DNA of 64,000 bases from Guyanagaster necrorhizus. Its lineage: Eukaryota > Basidiomycota > Agaricomycetes > Agaricales > Physalacriaceae. A program made the position numbers and the translations under genes. Each line of letters starts with the position of its first letter. Position 1 is the stretch's first letter. The notes beneath the pieces were generated by a model. It saw only the letters and a program-made list of their open reading frames with translations, ran no database searches and was not told the DNA's origin. The stretch is taken from contig NW_025064898.1 of the NCBI RefSeq assembly GCF_019112545.1, forward strand, positions 835,993 to 899,992. The letters run 5' to 3'. Shown here in pieces: positions 34,307 through 45,854 of the stretch.

Positions 34307-37300
34307 GTGATTCCACTGAGCTGGCCAAAGGACTTTATAGTGTGCAAACTCCAGCTGCTAGTCAGACTGATAGTACTTCTGTAGCTACTCCTATGCCTAT
34401 TTATACTGCACATTCAAATATACCATCGACTTACACTCTGCACACTAAAGAATTGCAAAAAAAAACTTAATTGCCTCCAGGCTGAACAGAGGCAGAGGGC
34501 CCTAACATCTGGCTCAAACTATTCAACACTGAATAGACTTGGTGAGCCATCAGAGATGCTAAGGATGAAGCAACAATCAAGGCCATGCTCAAGAATTGGG
34601 TCCACTGAATCTGAGCCAAAGAAATAATTGATAAAATAGTGGAAGGAATAAAGAAGGCTAAATGGTGCCAAGCCTTAGAGTGGCTCAATAAACTTTGTGG
34701 ACCACAAAAGTTCATTCAACAATCTAAAATGGCTGGATGGGACCTACTTGCTAAAGCTCAAATCAAGACTCTCACATCTCAATCCATCCATGCAGTAACT
34801 GCACTAATTGACAGTGGATGCACAGAAAGTTCCATCAACCATGCTTTCATCAACAAGCATAAACTCTCAACCCAAGCCATGATGGCCCCAATTCCAGTTT
34901 ACAATGCTGATGGGACCAAGAATCAGACTGGTTCAATTACCAAATTCATAGAGCTTAGGCTCACAATCAGTGATCACTCTGAATGAATCAACTTGGTGGT
35001 CATGGATCTTAGGACTAAGGAAGTTTTTCTTGGCCATGACTGGCTAATATGCCATAACCTGCTGATCAATTGGAAAACTGGGCAGATCACATTTGCAAGA
35101 TGCCAGTGTCAGAAGATCCCATTCAAATTATCCGATGAGGACCCAGAGGATTGGTGGGATGAGAAAATAGAGGATGGAGAAACCATCCTTGCTGTTGACC
35201 TGCAGTGTGAACTATATATTCACATCATCCACCATGCCAACAACCTCACTGCCAAAGCCAATAAATGGAGAGAGGAAAGAATCTTTAAAGAAATAGTGCC
35301 CAAATGGGTATGTGACTTCAAGAATCTGTTTGAAAAGAAAAGCTTTGATAAACTATCAGAGTTGAAACTATGAGATCATGTAATTGAGTTAATCCTGAAT
35401 GCAAACACCAATCTGGACTGCAGAATATATTCACTTGACAACAATGAGCAGCAGGAGCTCAACAAGTTCTTAGATGAGAATCTGTCCAGCAGATATATCA
35501 GACCCTCAAAATCTCCCATAGTGTCACCATTCTTCTTTGTCAAAAAGAAAGACAGCAAGCTCCAACCAGTCCAAGACTATCAGAAGCTTAATAAAATGAT
35601 GATCAAGAATTGATACCCTCTCTCTTTGATCTTAGAGTTGATGGACAAACTCCAAGGTGCTAAATACTACACCAAGCTTGATGTCTGATGGAGATATAAC
35701 AATGTTTGCATTAAGGAAGGGGATGAATGGAAAGCAGCCTTCAGAATGAATTAGAGACTGTTTGAGCTGATGGTCATATTCTTTAGGCTCACTAATTCCC
35801 CAGCAACTTTCCAATCGATGATGAATGACATATTCAAGGACTTTATCACCACTGAAAAAGTTACCATCTACCTCAACAACATCTTAATCATGTTTAAAAT
35901 GAAAGAGGAATATCAAAACCTAGTATGGCAGATACTAGCTCTCATGAGAAAGCACAAGTTATTTCTCAAGGTAGAAAAGTGTGAATTTGAGGTGCTTGAA
36001 ACAGAGTATCTCAGGGTCATTATCTCGGAAAGAAGTATTTGGATAGACTCCATCAAGGTTGCAGAAGTAACAGAGTGGCCAGAGCCAACCAGGAAAAAGG
36101 AGCTGCAATCGTTCCTTGGATTCACAAACTTTTACCAGCACTTTATTTGAGACTACAGCAAAATTGTTCACCCAATGATGCAGCTAATCACTAATGCCCC
36201 TTAGATCTGAGGATTATTTCAATAAGATGTGTTTGATGACCTCAAACGACAGCTCACTAAAGATATGATCCTTGTCATACCAATGCAGAAGGAGAAGTTC
36301 TAAGTTGAGGCCAACTCAAGCAAAGGAGCAATTGGAGCTATCCTATCTTAGGAACAAGACAAGAAATAGTGCCCTGTCACATTTCTATCCAAGGCACTCA
36401 TGATCACTGAATGAAATTATGAGATCTATGATAAGGAACTCCTTGTCATCATGCTTGCCTTGGAGGAATGGCGATATTATCTCATCAGGGCTATAGAAGT
36501 TTTTGAGATCTGGACCAATCACTAAAACCTCTGATATTTTCAACAATCCCAAAAGCTCAACCACTGACAAGCCAGATGGGTCACTGAGCTTAGCCAATAT
36601 CAATATGCCCTTCATCACAAGGCTAGCACAGCTAATAAGAAAGCTGATCTCCTAAGCTGATGAGCTGATCATGATCAAGAGAGTACCAACAACAAGAGGG
36701 TGACATTATTATAGCCCAAACACTTCCAAGCTATGATAATGCCAATGGAGAAAGAAATCCATGAGCACATCAAAAGTGCGATCTGAGATAATCACAAATA
36801 GGACCAATGAGTAGCTCCATCTCTCAATCATGAGTGAGGCATGACAAAGGAAGGAGGTCTGATTTGGTATAATGGCCAAATCTATATTCCTTGGAATCAT
36901 AGACTATGTGGTGAGATCATCACCACTTGTCACGATCATGCAACTGCTAGGTATCCTAGCATTGCCAAAATGAAAGAATTGATGCTATGAGAATATTGGT
37001 TGCCCAAAATGGGGAATGACATCATCACATACATCAAAGCATGTGAAGTCTGTCAATGAGGCAAATCATCAACACAGGTCTGAGCCATGCCACTCTATCC
37101 AAATGAGATTCCATCATCACTATAGACCTATATTTCTGTCAATATGATCACTAGATTATCAGACTGCAATGAGTATGATGCCATCATCATCATAGTCAAT
37201 TGATTCTTGAAAGCAATCAAAATGATTGCTTGTTCAACTAAGCTGACCTCCAAAGGGTGGGCAAAAATTCTATAAGACAAGGTTTATGCTAAATATGGCA

Positions 37301-38199
37301 TGCCACAGGTCATCATCTTGAACAGGGGACCACAATTCATCTCCAAGTTTTTGGATGACCTTTATCACCTCTTAAATATCAAGTGCAATACATCAACTGC
37401 CTATCACCTCCAAACCAATGGACAAACAGAGTGTGCAAACCAGGAAGTCAAAAAGTATCTCTGCCTATTCATTAACTATTGATAAGATGATTGGATGGAA
37501 TGGCTGGCTCTCACTGCCTTCCAACACAACAACTGGATCCACTCAGCAACAGGAAAAATGTCATTCTTTATTAATCACAGACAGCATCCAAATATCATGC
37601 AAACAGAATGATACTGAACTACCACCCCTGCATCCATGGACTTTGCCACCACAATAGCAAAGATCCATACAGAAACCAAGGCAGCCCTTAAAAGGGCCAC
37701 CACAACCATGAAAACTCAATATGACAAACATCAGTGACTGGCCCATGAATACTCCATCAATGATAAGATGTGGCTAGACACCATCAACCTTCACTTACCA
37801 CATCCCAAATGCAAGTTAGCAGACAAATGCACAGGCCCCTTCCCAATAACCTCAAAGGTTGGGGTGAGCACATACAAACTCCAACTACCTCCCACTTGGA
37901 AAATTCATGATGTCTTCAACAAGACATTGTTATCCTCCTACATTGCACCAGCATTTTCTAACCAGAAACGACCCTCATCTCCATTCTCAGACCTTATCAA
38001 TAATGAGGAACACTATGAAATTGATCAAGTCCTAAACTATAAACTGTGAAAAATCAGAGCAAAGAGAGGCAGAATAACAACTACAGTTGATTACCTGATT
38101 AGTTGGAAGGGTTATGGACCAGAATCCAATCAATGAGTAAACAAGAAACTTATAAATGCTGACAATGCCATATGAGACTATGAATTATCTCTAAATTAA
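34307..38199 (+). pseudogene. pol: E6 pol, decayed
   Basis: The protease site ALIDSGCTESSIN (about 34800-34835) is intact. RT lies about 35500-36150. Its catalytic YLDD reads YLNN near 35870, both Asp changed to Asn by G-to-A changes. RNase H lies about 36290-36540 and the integrase knuckle about 36935-37060. The integrase core follows to about 37560 (PQFISKFLDDLYHLLNIK readable). The GPF module lies near 37830 and the chromodomain about 38000-38199 (VDYLISWKGYGPESNQ). The hairpin CCATCA/TGATGG and the tract AAGAAGGGAGTAA follow before the 3' LTR. Confidence 0.88.
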
Positions 38200-38232
38200 G
38201 CCATCAGGATGATGGTCTTAAGAAGGGAGTAA

Positions 38233-38696
38233 TATTACAATTTTCCTTTCTTTTCCTGAGATTAACCCCTATCTATGCTTAGTCAGAGTGCTAGGATAAG
38301 TGCTTAAGACTGTGGGATAAGGCTTAGTCATCACAACTAGCCAAGTCTGTCATTATCTTTCATTGCAATGATATTGCCCAATGACACACAATCAACCTTT
38401 TATGTATGATAACAATACTCAAGGATAATAAACACTAGGACAGAGAAACACACAATAAGTATGTAGTATTATTAGCAGATCTTATACAGTATTTAAGAAA
38501 GCTCACTCTTGCTGGTAATCTCCAGCTTTGAGCTAAAGTTTATTCCATCTCATTCTATTCTTGAGCTAGTCACACAAAGCCTTAAAGCACTGGGAGTCAA
38601 CATTGGTACACATAGTGAACTCTGATGGAAGGCTCAAATGCGAAGCCACATCAGTTTATCATGTGCTAGTTGATCACATGCAGCTTGAGCCTAATA
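38233..38696 (+). repeat. E6 3' LTR
   Basis: 464 bp, the same length as 30533-30996, with scattered transitions. It begins TATTACAATTTTCC and ends CCTAATA. Confidence 0.92.
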
Positions 38697-41313
38697 AGGA
38701 TAACCCACTAGTTAACTGAAAAACTGAGCAAATCACTTTTGCTAAGTGTCAATATTGCAAAATTCTATTTAAATTGCCAGATGAGGATCCCAATGATAGA
38801 TAGGATAAAGAAATAGAGGATGGCAAAACTATTCTCACTGTAAATATAGAGCAAGCAATACATATCCAAACAATGTATCATATCAATAATCTGGCAGCAA
38901 GGGCTAATACAGAGAAGGAGAAGAAGACATTTGAGGAGATAGTATCTGAATGAGCATGAGACTATCAGAACCTATTCAGCAAAGAGAGTTTTGATGAGCT
39001 GCCAGAGCTAAAGCTGTGGGACTATATAATTGAGCTAATCCTGAATGCCAATACTAATCTAGATTGCAAAACATACTCTCTCAAAAATCTAGAATAATAG
39101 GAACTCAACAAGTTTCTAGATGAAAACTTATCTAGCAGATGAATCTGACCTTTTAAATCATCTATAGCCTCTTTCTTCTTTTTTATCAAGAAGAAGGATG
39201 GAAAACTCTGACTCATTCAGGATTATCAGAAGCTAAATGAGATAATGATTAAGAATTGTTATCTTTTTCCACTTATTTTGGAGCTTATAGACAAGTTATG
39301 CAGAGTGTGACACTACACTAAGCTGAATATCAGATGAGAGTATAACAACATAAGAATCAAAAAGAGTAATGAGTGGAAGGCAGCCTTTTGAACTAACTGT
39401 GGACTCTTTGAGCTGACTGTTATATTCTTTGGTCTCATGAACTCCTCTGTGATCTTCCAGTGGATGATAAATATCCAAAGATCATAAGAAACATCAATAA
39501 CTAGTCTAGCAGATGCTCAAATTAATGAGAAAGCACAAACTTTTTCTCAAGATGGAGAAGTATGAGTTCAAGATATTAGAGACAGAATACCTCAGAGTAA
39601 TTATCAGTGAAGGGAGCATCTAAATGGATCTGATTAAGGTGGCTGGGATTACTGAGTGGCCAGTATCAACAAGAAAAAAAGAATTACAATCTTCTTTAGA
39701 ATTCACTAACTTCTACTGCTGGTTCATATAGGACTACAGTAAAATTGTATGATTCATGATGCAATTGACTGGCAATGCACTCTGAGGTTGGGGCTCATCT
39801 CAACAGAGTGTCTTCAATGACTTCAAATGACATCTTGCAAAAGATATAATCCTAGCAATTCTAATTCAGAAAGGAAGGTCTAAAGTGGAGGCAGACTTGA
39901 GAAAGGGAGCAATTAGTGTAGTACTCTCTCAAGAACAAGATGAGAAATGACAGCTGATAGCCTTCCTTTCTAAGGCACTAACTGTCACAGAATGCAATTA
40001 TGAGATATACAATAAGAAACTTCTAGCCATCATGCTCATCTTTGCTGAATGGCATCATTATCTGATCAGCACAGTCCAGATCTTTGAAATCTGAACTAAT
40101 TATCAGAACCTCTAATATTTCTAGCTTCCTCAGAAGCTAAACTGACAACAAGCATGCTGGGTTATGGAACTATTTGAATATGACTATACACTTTATCATA
40201 AAGCCAGAGCCACTAATAAAAAGGCAGATCTTCTCAATTGACAGATAGATCATAATCAAAGGGGTAAAGACAATAAGAGAGCAACATTATTAAAGTCTGA
40301 ATATTTTTAGATAATGATAATACCAACAGAGGAGAAAATTCATGAATGAATCAAGAGTGCAACTAGAAACACTAGCCAATGGAACCAACAAGTGGCCCCA
40401 TCATTAAACTACAAGTGAGGAATGACAGAGAAAGGAGGATTAATCTGCTATGATAGACAGATCTATATCCCATATGATCAACAACTTCAGAGCAAGATCA
40501 TTGCCATCTGTTATGATCATGTGACTATAGGACACTGAGATTGCAAAGACCAAAGAATTGGTTTTGCAAGAATATTGATAGCTAAAGATAAGATAAGACA
40601 TCAAACAGTATGTGAAGGGATGTGAGATCTGCCAATGAGGGAAGACATCCATTCAGCTATGTTTGGCTCCACTTCATTTGAATGAGATACTGCAAATGCC
40701 CTAGACCCATATCTCAGTCAGTATGATCACTGGCCTATCTAACTGCAATGGCTATAACACAATCCTCATTATAGTGGATCACTTCTCAAAGGCTATCATC
40801 TCAGTCATATGCTCAACAGAGTTGACATTAGAAGAATAGGCAAAGATCCTTCACAATGAAGTCTATGCCAAATATAGTATATCCTAAGTTGTCATCTCTG
40901 ACTGAGGTCTCTAATTCATCTCAAAGTTCCTTGACAACAAACAAATAGACTTATTCTCTATTCTTACCAAGATCAGCATGCCTGCCTATAAACTCCATCT
41001 TCCTATTGGATGGAAGATCCATGATATATTCAATGAAACACTCTTCATCTTCTATATTGCTCTCATATTCTCAAACTAAGAATAACTACTCCTGCTGGAC
41101 TCTGAACTAATTAATGATGAAGAACACTATGAAGTTAATCAAGTTCTTAATCACAAACTCCACAAAATACATGCATGAGGTGGTGAAACAACCACAACTA
41201 TTGATTATCTAATCAGTTAAAAGAGCTATGATCCTGAATCTAATTAGTAAGTCAATAAACATCATATGAATGCAGTGAATGCTATATATAATTATAAACT
41301 CTTCTTTAATTAA
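38697..41313 (+). pseudogene. pol: E5 pol, 3' part, with internal deletions
   Basis: It continues E5 from NPLVN. RT lies about 39160-39720, but about 75 bp including the YLDD active site are missing at about 39472. RNase H lies about 39880-40115 and the integrase knuckle about 40500-40650. The integrase core is cut at about 40936, where roughly 430 bp are missing, so the text jumps to the module preceding the chromodomain. The chromodomain remnant lies about 41090-41300. It ends with a hairpin whose stems (CTATT/AATAG) have changed together, and a purine tract AGAGAGGGGTAA. Confidence 0.8.
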
Positions 41314-41353
41314 TCTATTAGGACAATAGTCTTAAGAGAGAAGAGAGGGGTAA

Positions 41354-41801
41354 TGTTATGATTTTTTTTCTTTTTCTCCTTCCTTGATTAATCCCTATTT
41401 ATATTTAGTCAGAGCATTTAGATTAGCACTTAGGATCATGGGACAGGCTTAGTCACTATAATAGGCTGAGTCTGCTATTGTCCTTTGATGACAATAAACA
41501 ATACTCTTTTGTAGATAGTCATAATGCTCAAAGACAACAAGCACTATAATCTAAAAACACACAATTAGTAGAAATATATTTATCTACTAATAAATAGTAT
41601 ATAAATAGTATAGCTCTTGCTGTATATTTTTAGCTTTAAGCTAAAGTTTATTCTTTTACCACTTTATTTCAAGCTGACTGTTTACTGGCCTTGAAATATT
41701 TGATCAACAGATTTATACAAGTGAACCCTGATATGACTGTATGAACTTGATACAGCATGAGTTTATCATATGTTCTGATCATGTATGACTTAGGCTTAAC
41801 A
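41354..41801 (+). repeat. E5 3' LTR
   Basis: 448 bp, TGTTATG...GCTTAACA. It has the TTTAGTCAG box near its start and AGCTTTAAGCTAA in the middle. The next base begins a minus-strand gag remnant. Confidence 0.88.
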
Positions 41802-42175
41802 CTCTGATTGTAGAATAAAGGTCTCAACTCTTCAAGATCCATCAGATTTTAGCCTTATCCTTAAAACAGAATGCAGTAAAGACAATCTGATAAATGTCAG
41901 CAGATAAGTAGGCAGAGTATACTTTAAAGTATTATTCACAATCAATTAAGAAGTGATCAATATCATCAGATTGCTCTTTAAAGAGCTAAGACTTTCATAT
42001 AAGGTCTAGTTTGCATTGTATAAAGACTAAGTGAGAGGCAAATAGCTCTATCAGATTTAAGTAATCATCAAAGAGTAGTACCTTTTAATGCAATATGGAG
42101 AAGGAATAAAAGGAGTCATCATAAGTGACTGGACTTTCAGGTATTTCCCTTTCTAGTTTTTTGATGATCCTTCTG
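41802..42175 (-). pseudogene. gag: E7a: minus-strand gag fragment
   Basis: It matches the capsid-type Gag region of E2 (plus-strand run near 11260-11540): the stretch encoding EQYF and the DDIDHF run is readable in antisense near 41920-41980. It is bounded on the left by the E5 LTR and joins an RT fragment at about 42175. In an intact minus-strand element gag would lie to the right of RT, so the order here is rearranged. Confidence 0.65.
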
Positions 42176-43377
42176 TTGATGACTGTGAACCTCTCAGTTA
42201 GTTCAAAATACTATCTTCCACTCATCTTCTTTCTTGATCTGAATATTATTATACTTTTATTATATATCTAGCTTGATGAAATACTGAACATCTGACATTT
42301 TATCAATGAGTTCTGAAATAAATAGAAGTGGATATCAATTCTTGATTGTCAGATCATTTAACTTTAGATAGTTCTATATAGATCTCAGTTTCTCATCCTT
42401 CTTTTTGACAAAAAAGAAGAGCAAGACTATAGAGGATTTGGATACTCAGATTCTCTCACTGGTCAAGTTCTCATTAAGAAACTTGTTCAGCTTCTCTTGC
42501 TCTGTCCATTTAAGTGAGTATACCTTGTAGTCCAGATTAGTGTTGACATTGGAGATCAGCTTAATTACATGGTCCTAAGGCTTTTGTAATGATAATTCAT
42601 CAAAGTTTTCTTTACTGAAGATATTATGATAATTTCTGTAATATTCAGAGACTATTTCTTCAAATAACTTCTTTGACTTTTCTGTATAAGCTTTGACTGC
42701 TAACTTATTGGACATAGTTTTTATTGCTCATATCTCTATAGCAGGCTATAAGTCTACCATCAGCAGATGGTCTCTCTCATCTAGTTTTTCTCAGATCATC
42801 TTTTCTGGTTGATTCTAATCAGGATATGCTCACTGCTGTCTAGTGCAAGTGTATTCATCAAAAATGACTTTTTCACTTTTTCAATTCACTCATAAATTGT
42901 GCTTTTTGAACTAATCATATCTTATAAATACTTCTTGATTATAGAGATGAGTAATAGCAAGGTTAATTTATTTAACATACTTATCACCTATAATCATTCA
43001 GAGTTTGCAGTACTCTAATATGGAGCCTCCTGCATTGAGCATTTCATCAGCATTATAAATTAGAATAGACCTGGCAATCTTTTTTATATTGAACTCACTC
43101 TTTCTGATAAAGTTTCTATTGATAGAGCTGCCTATACAGCTACTATCTAAAAGTGTCTTGGCTAACCACTTAGTGGATGTCTAGTGTCTCTAGTTGTATA
43201 TAAATGACAGTCTTATCACCCTCTTTTTCTTCTTGAATATACTTTTTGAGTTGACATAACTCTTTTATTGCCTATAGTGCTTTTTTCTTATTGATTTTCT
43301 TAAGATTGTCAATTAGCCTCTTCAAGTGAATCCATCTTTTTAATACTGCTAGTGTGACAGAGTCTTTTGACTCATCT
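42176..43377 (-). pseudogene. pol: E7b: minus-strand pol fragment (RT to pol N-terminus)
   Basis: Antisense reading: the middle of RT at about 42180-42480, the RT-protease linker to about 42800, the protease site near 43125-43150 (mutated), and the pol N-terminal region to about 43377. The palm motif YLDD is not included. It is heavily decayed and A+T-rich. It is bounded on the right by the E8 LTR, so E8 inserted into it. Confidence 0.68.
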
Positions 43378-43853
43378 TATTATGATTTTTCTGCTTATTT
43401 TATTTTTTATTTTATTTATCTCATCTTATCTTATTTTATCAGAATGCTTATTTTATCTAAGATGCTTATTAATCATGAGACAATTATCTGACCACAATAG
43501 ACAGCTTTTACTATTATTTTTTGATGCACAATGAATGTCTCATCAATAGACAATATTTTATTATTTTGCTCTTAACCAGACAACTATGACATCATAGCAT
43601 AGAAACATATAACAAGCAGAAAAATATATTTATCTTTTGTAAAATATATATAAATAAAATAGCTCTCATTGTAGAACTCCAGCTTTAAGCTAAAGTTTAT
43701 CTATACTGTTCTCCTCTTTTTGAGTCTAAGCTATAAACAGCCTTGACACATTCAATCAGATCACATAATAAAGTGGACTCTAGTATAACTATATAAACTC
43801 AATACAGTGCTAGTTTATCATATGTCCTGATTATATGTCAAGTGGATCTAACA
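43378..43853 (+). repeat. E8 5' LTR
   Basis: 476 bp, TATTATGATTTTTC...GATCTAACA, strongly A+T-rich. It carries AGCTTTAAGCTAA near 43682. The sequence after it starts ATTAGCTTGAAGCT, complementary to that start with one G-U pair. Confidence 0.85.
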
Positions 43854-43911
43854 ATTAGCTTGAAGCTTCTTGTTTTCTTTTCTTTATATATGTTAGTGTA
43901 AAGAAAACTGA

Positions 43912-44114
43912 ATGTTCTTAACTTTTGATCTCACATCAAACTTTTTTAAGCTCTCAAATATTATTATCAGCATCCTACTTGAATTTTTTGTTATTATCTA
44001 TCTTTTCCAAGAAAATCAGTCTGTCACTGTCTGAGTGATTAGATATTATACCATTCTTTAAACTGCATATAGAGTCAGATGAAATATCTTGCTCATTCTT
44101 TCTTTTTACAATCT
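43912..44114 (+). pseudogene. E8 ORF A, N-terminal part
   Basis: The ATG at 43912 is followed by NFFKLSNIIISILLEFFVII and QSVTV, matching the hydrophobic segment and following motif of ORF A in E4, E6, E9 and E11. It is cut by the E9 LTR at 44115 and carries stops. Confidence 0.68.
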
Positions 44115-44631
44115 TGTTATGATTTTTTCTATTTTCTTTTCTTTTTCCTCAGAAATGACCTCTATCTTCACTTATTCAGGGTGCTTAGGCTAGCACTTAG
44201 GACTGTGGGAATGCTTAGCTCAGCAGCCCAGTCAGTCACTCTCCTAGCGCGCTGCTGTGTGCTGTGAAGAGAGAGACAATGCTTCTTTTGTCCCACCTTG
44301 CACTGCAACGATAACGAGCACAACAGCAAGACAACAGCTTTTGTGGAGAGCCTGGCAATAGCAAGGGTAACAGCTCTACAGCAGAGAATATCTTTTGTGA
44401 ACACTTATTTATAGCACAATAATGAAACAGTATTTAAGTAGCATAGCTCTCACTGTAATACTCCAGCTTCAAGCTAAAGTTTATTCTCTACCATCCTATC
44501 TTGAGCGACTTGCAACACCTTGACCACACACCTCTGTTAACACATCAGTGAACTCAGTCGGACATACTCAAAGTGTGAGGTATCAAACTGTTTAGCATGT
44601 GTTAATAGTCACATGGAGTTTGGGCTTAACA
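44115..44631 (+). repeat. E9 5' LTR
   Basis: 517 bp, TGTTATG...GGCTTAACA. TATTTAAG near 44432 precedes AGCTTCAAGCTAA (44465-44477) by about 33 bases. An antisense 78-codon frame inside it has no known homologue and recurs in the other LTR only because the LTRs are copies. Confidence 0.93.
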
Positions 44632-44645
44632 ATTAGCTTGAAGCT
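44632..44645 (+). promoter_or_regulatory. E9 primer-binding site, self-complementary type
   Basis: ATTAGCTTGAAGCT directly follows the LTR. TTAGCTTGAAGCT (44633-44645) is the exact reverse complement of 44465-44477. Relative to E11 both partners carry one matching change (C-G pair to T-A pair). Confidence 0.83.
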
Positions 44646-44687
44646 TCTTGCTTCCCTTTCTCAGGCCCAATTATGCTGAGAAACTGA

Positions 44688-45854
44688 ATGCCTCCTGCTT
44701 TAAATCTGTCCGATCTGAACTTTACTCACAAGTTCTTCAAACTCTTAGCTTCTATCATTGGAATCTTGATCAGTTTATTGGTGATCATACAGCTGTGCCA
44801 TGAACGCCAATCCGTTACCGCCTGGGCTATTCGACACTACCAAGAATTCCAGCATATCCATATAATCCTCTGAAATGTCACACCAGACCTCCCCCTCCAT
44901 GACATCCCTGCCTCTGTCTGAAACTCTGTCTGACACCCCAAAGAAACAGAAGATGAGCCTGGGAGCTTAACTGAAAGGCATTCTAGAGAAGAGGAGGAGT
45001 AGCAGCAGCAACACAAGTACCCCCCAAGACCCCTATCGGCAATCGTCCAAGACTCTAGAAACCCTTAGGCTACAGGGTTTCGACAAACCTGACCTGACAC
45101 CCCCATCCCCTCCTTCAAGCACAGTGTCACTGCGTCAAGAACAACTGTTGCCCAGTCTGGAATTGGGCATCAGGCTAGAGACTCTCTGGATGCCATTCAG
45201 ATGGCTCCAGGCACCAGAAGTACCACAAGGAGCAGCAGAAGGGGAACAAGAGTCAGTAGTCCTGACCCCTTCTTTGATGACACCAACAGAAACGAGATCC
45301 GATACTGGCAAGCAGCATCAAGAGCAGCCAGTAAACTGGAACAAGAACAAGGAGGAGCCTCATGCCTACCAAGGCATGATGCAGTGGTACCAGACCCAAT
45401 ACAGCCAATCCCCCAATCCCTTGCTCAGTTTCTCGAAGGACAAACATGGGCTGACCACCAGGCCAGCTGTCGGCATGCCCCCCATGGGCAGTACCTCCCA
45501 GACCGACTCAATAATACTCCAGTCAGCACTGCCAACTCTCCATTCTGGGAACCGACCACTCCCATCAATGAGTCTGACCCCTGGACAGGTCCAGCTGCCA
45601 GAGTCATCCATGCTGATGACTACTACAGCAGAGAGCCGACACTCCTCGACGATAACTGCCCATTATCATATGGGACAGACACCATCACTGAAACTGATGA
45701 TATCTCTATCCAGAGAGATAAGATACCATCAGACCAGAGAACAATTGGAGGTGATGATGAGTATATTGACCCCACTGGGGACCTCAAAAGGGACCTCAAC
45801 AGGCCAATCGCCGCCCTCTTCCTTTATCTCTGGTTTTACAGAAACTTCTGCTGA
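44688..45854 (+). pseudogene. E9 ORF A, decayed
   Basis: The ATG at 44688 opens with LNFTHKFFKLLASIIGILIS, LLVIIQL and QSVTAWAIRHYQEFQ: one probable membrane helix and a conserved aromatic/basic motif. After stops at 44871 and several more to about 45110, the same frame is open again. The segments QSGIGHQARDSLDA (about 45154) and SPFWEPTTPINESDPWTGPA (about 45540-45600) match E11. It ends near 45854. No cellular homologue is known to me. The conservation of this frame over most of 1.1 kb in copies several per cent apart supports it as a real gene product. Confidence 0.75.

Larger units (their letters stand above)
30533..38696 (+). mobile_element. E6: full-length Ty3/gypsy copy inserted in E5
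   Basis: 8164 bp with two 464 bp LTRs. Flanks are AGCAT (30528-30532) and AGGAT (38697-38701), a target duplication with one mismatch. The E5 protease-RT linker reads through when E6 is removed. The coding order is ORF A, gag and pol. Pol keeps one frame from about 34639 to 38199 with stops only. Confidence 0.9.
29746..41801 (+). mobile_element. E5: Ty3/gypsy copy split by E6; 5' part lost behind E3
   Basis: The E5 parts are 29746-30532 and 38697-41801. The copy begins at the very end of gag, where E3 had inserted, and is cut again in the protease/RT linker by E6. The reading HDWLIQH joins NPLVN across E6. The 3' LTR is 41354-41801. Deletions remove the RT active site and much of the integrase. 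It is one of the oldest layers of the nest. Confidence 0.82.

Noticed and set aside
44168..44404. Antisense 78-codon frame in the E9 LTR, recurring at 52164-52400
   Set aside because: The two frames are the same because the LTRs are copies. There is no such frame in the LTRs of other copies and no recognisable motif.
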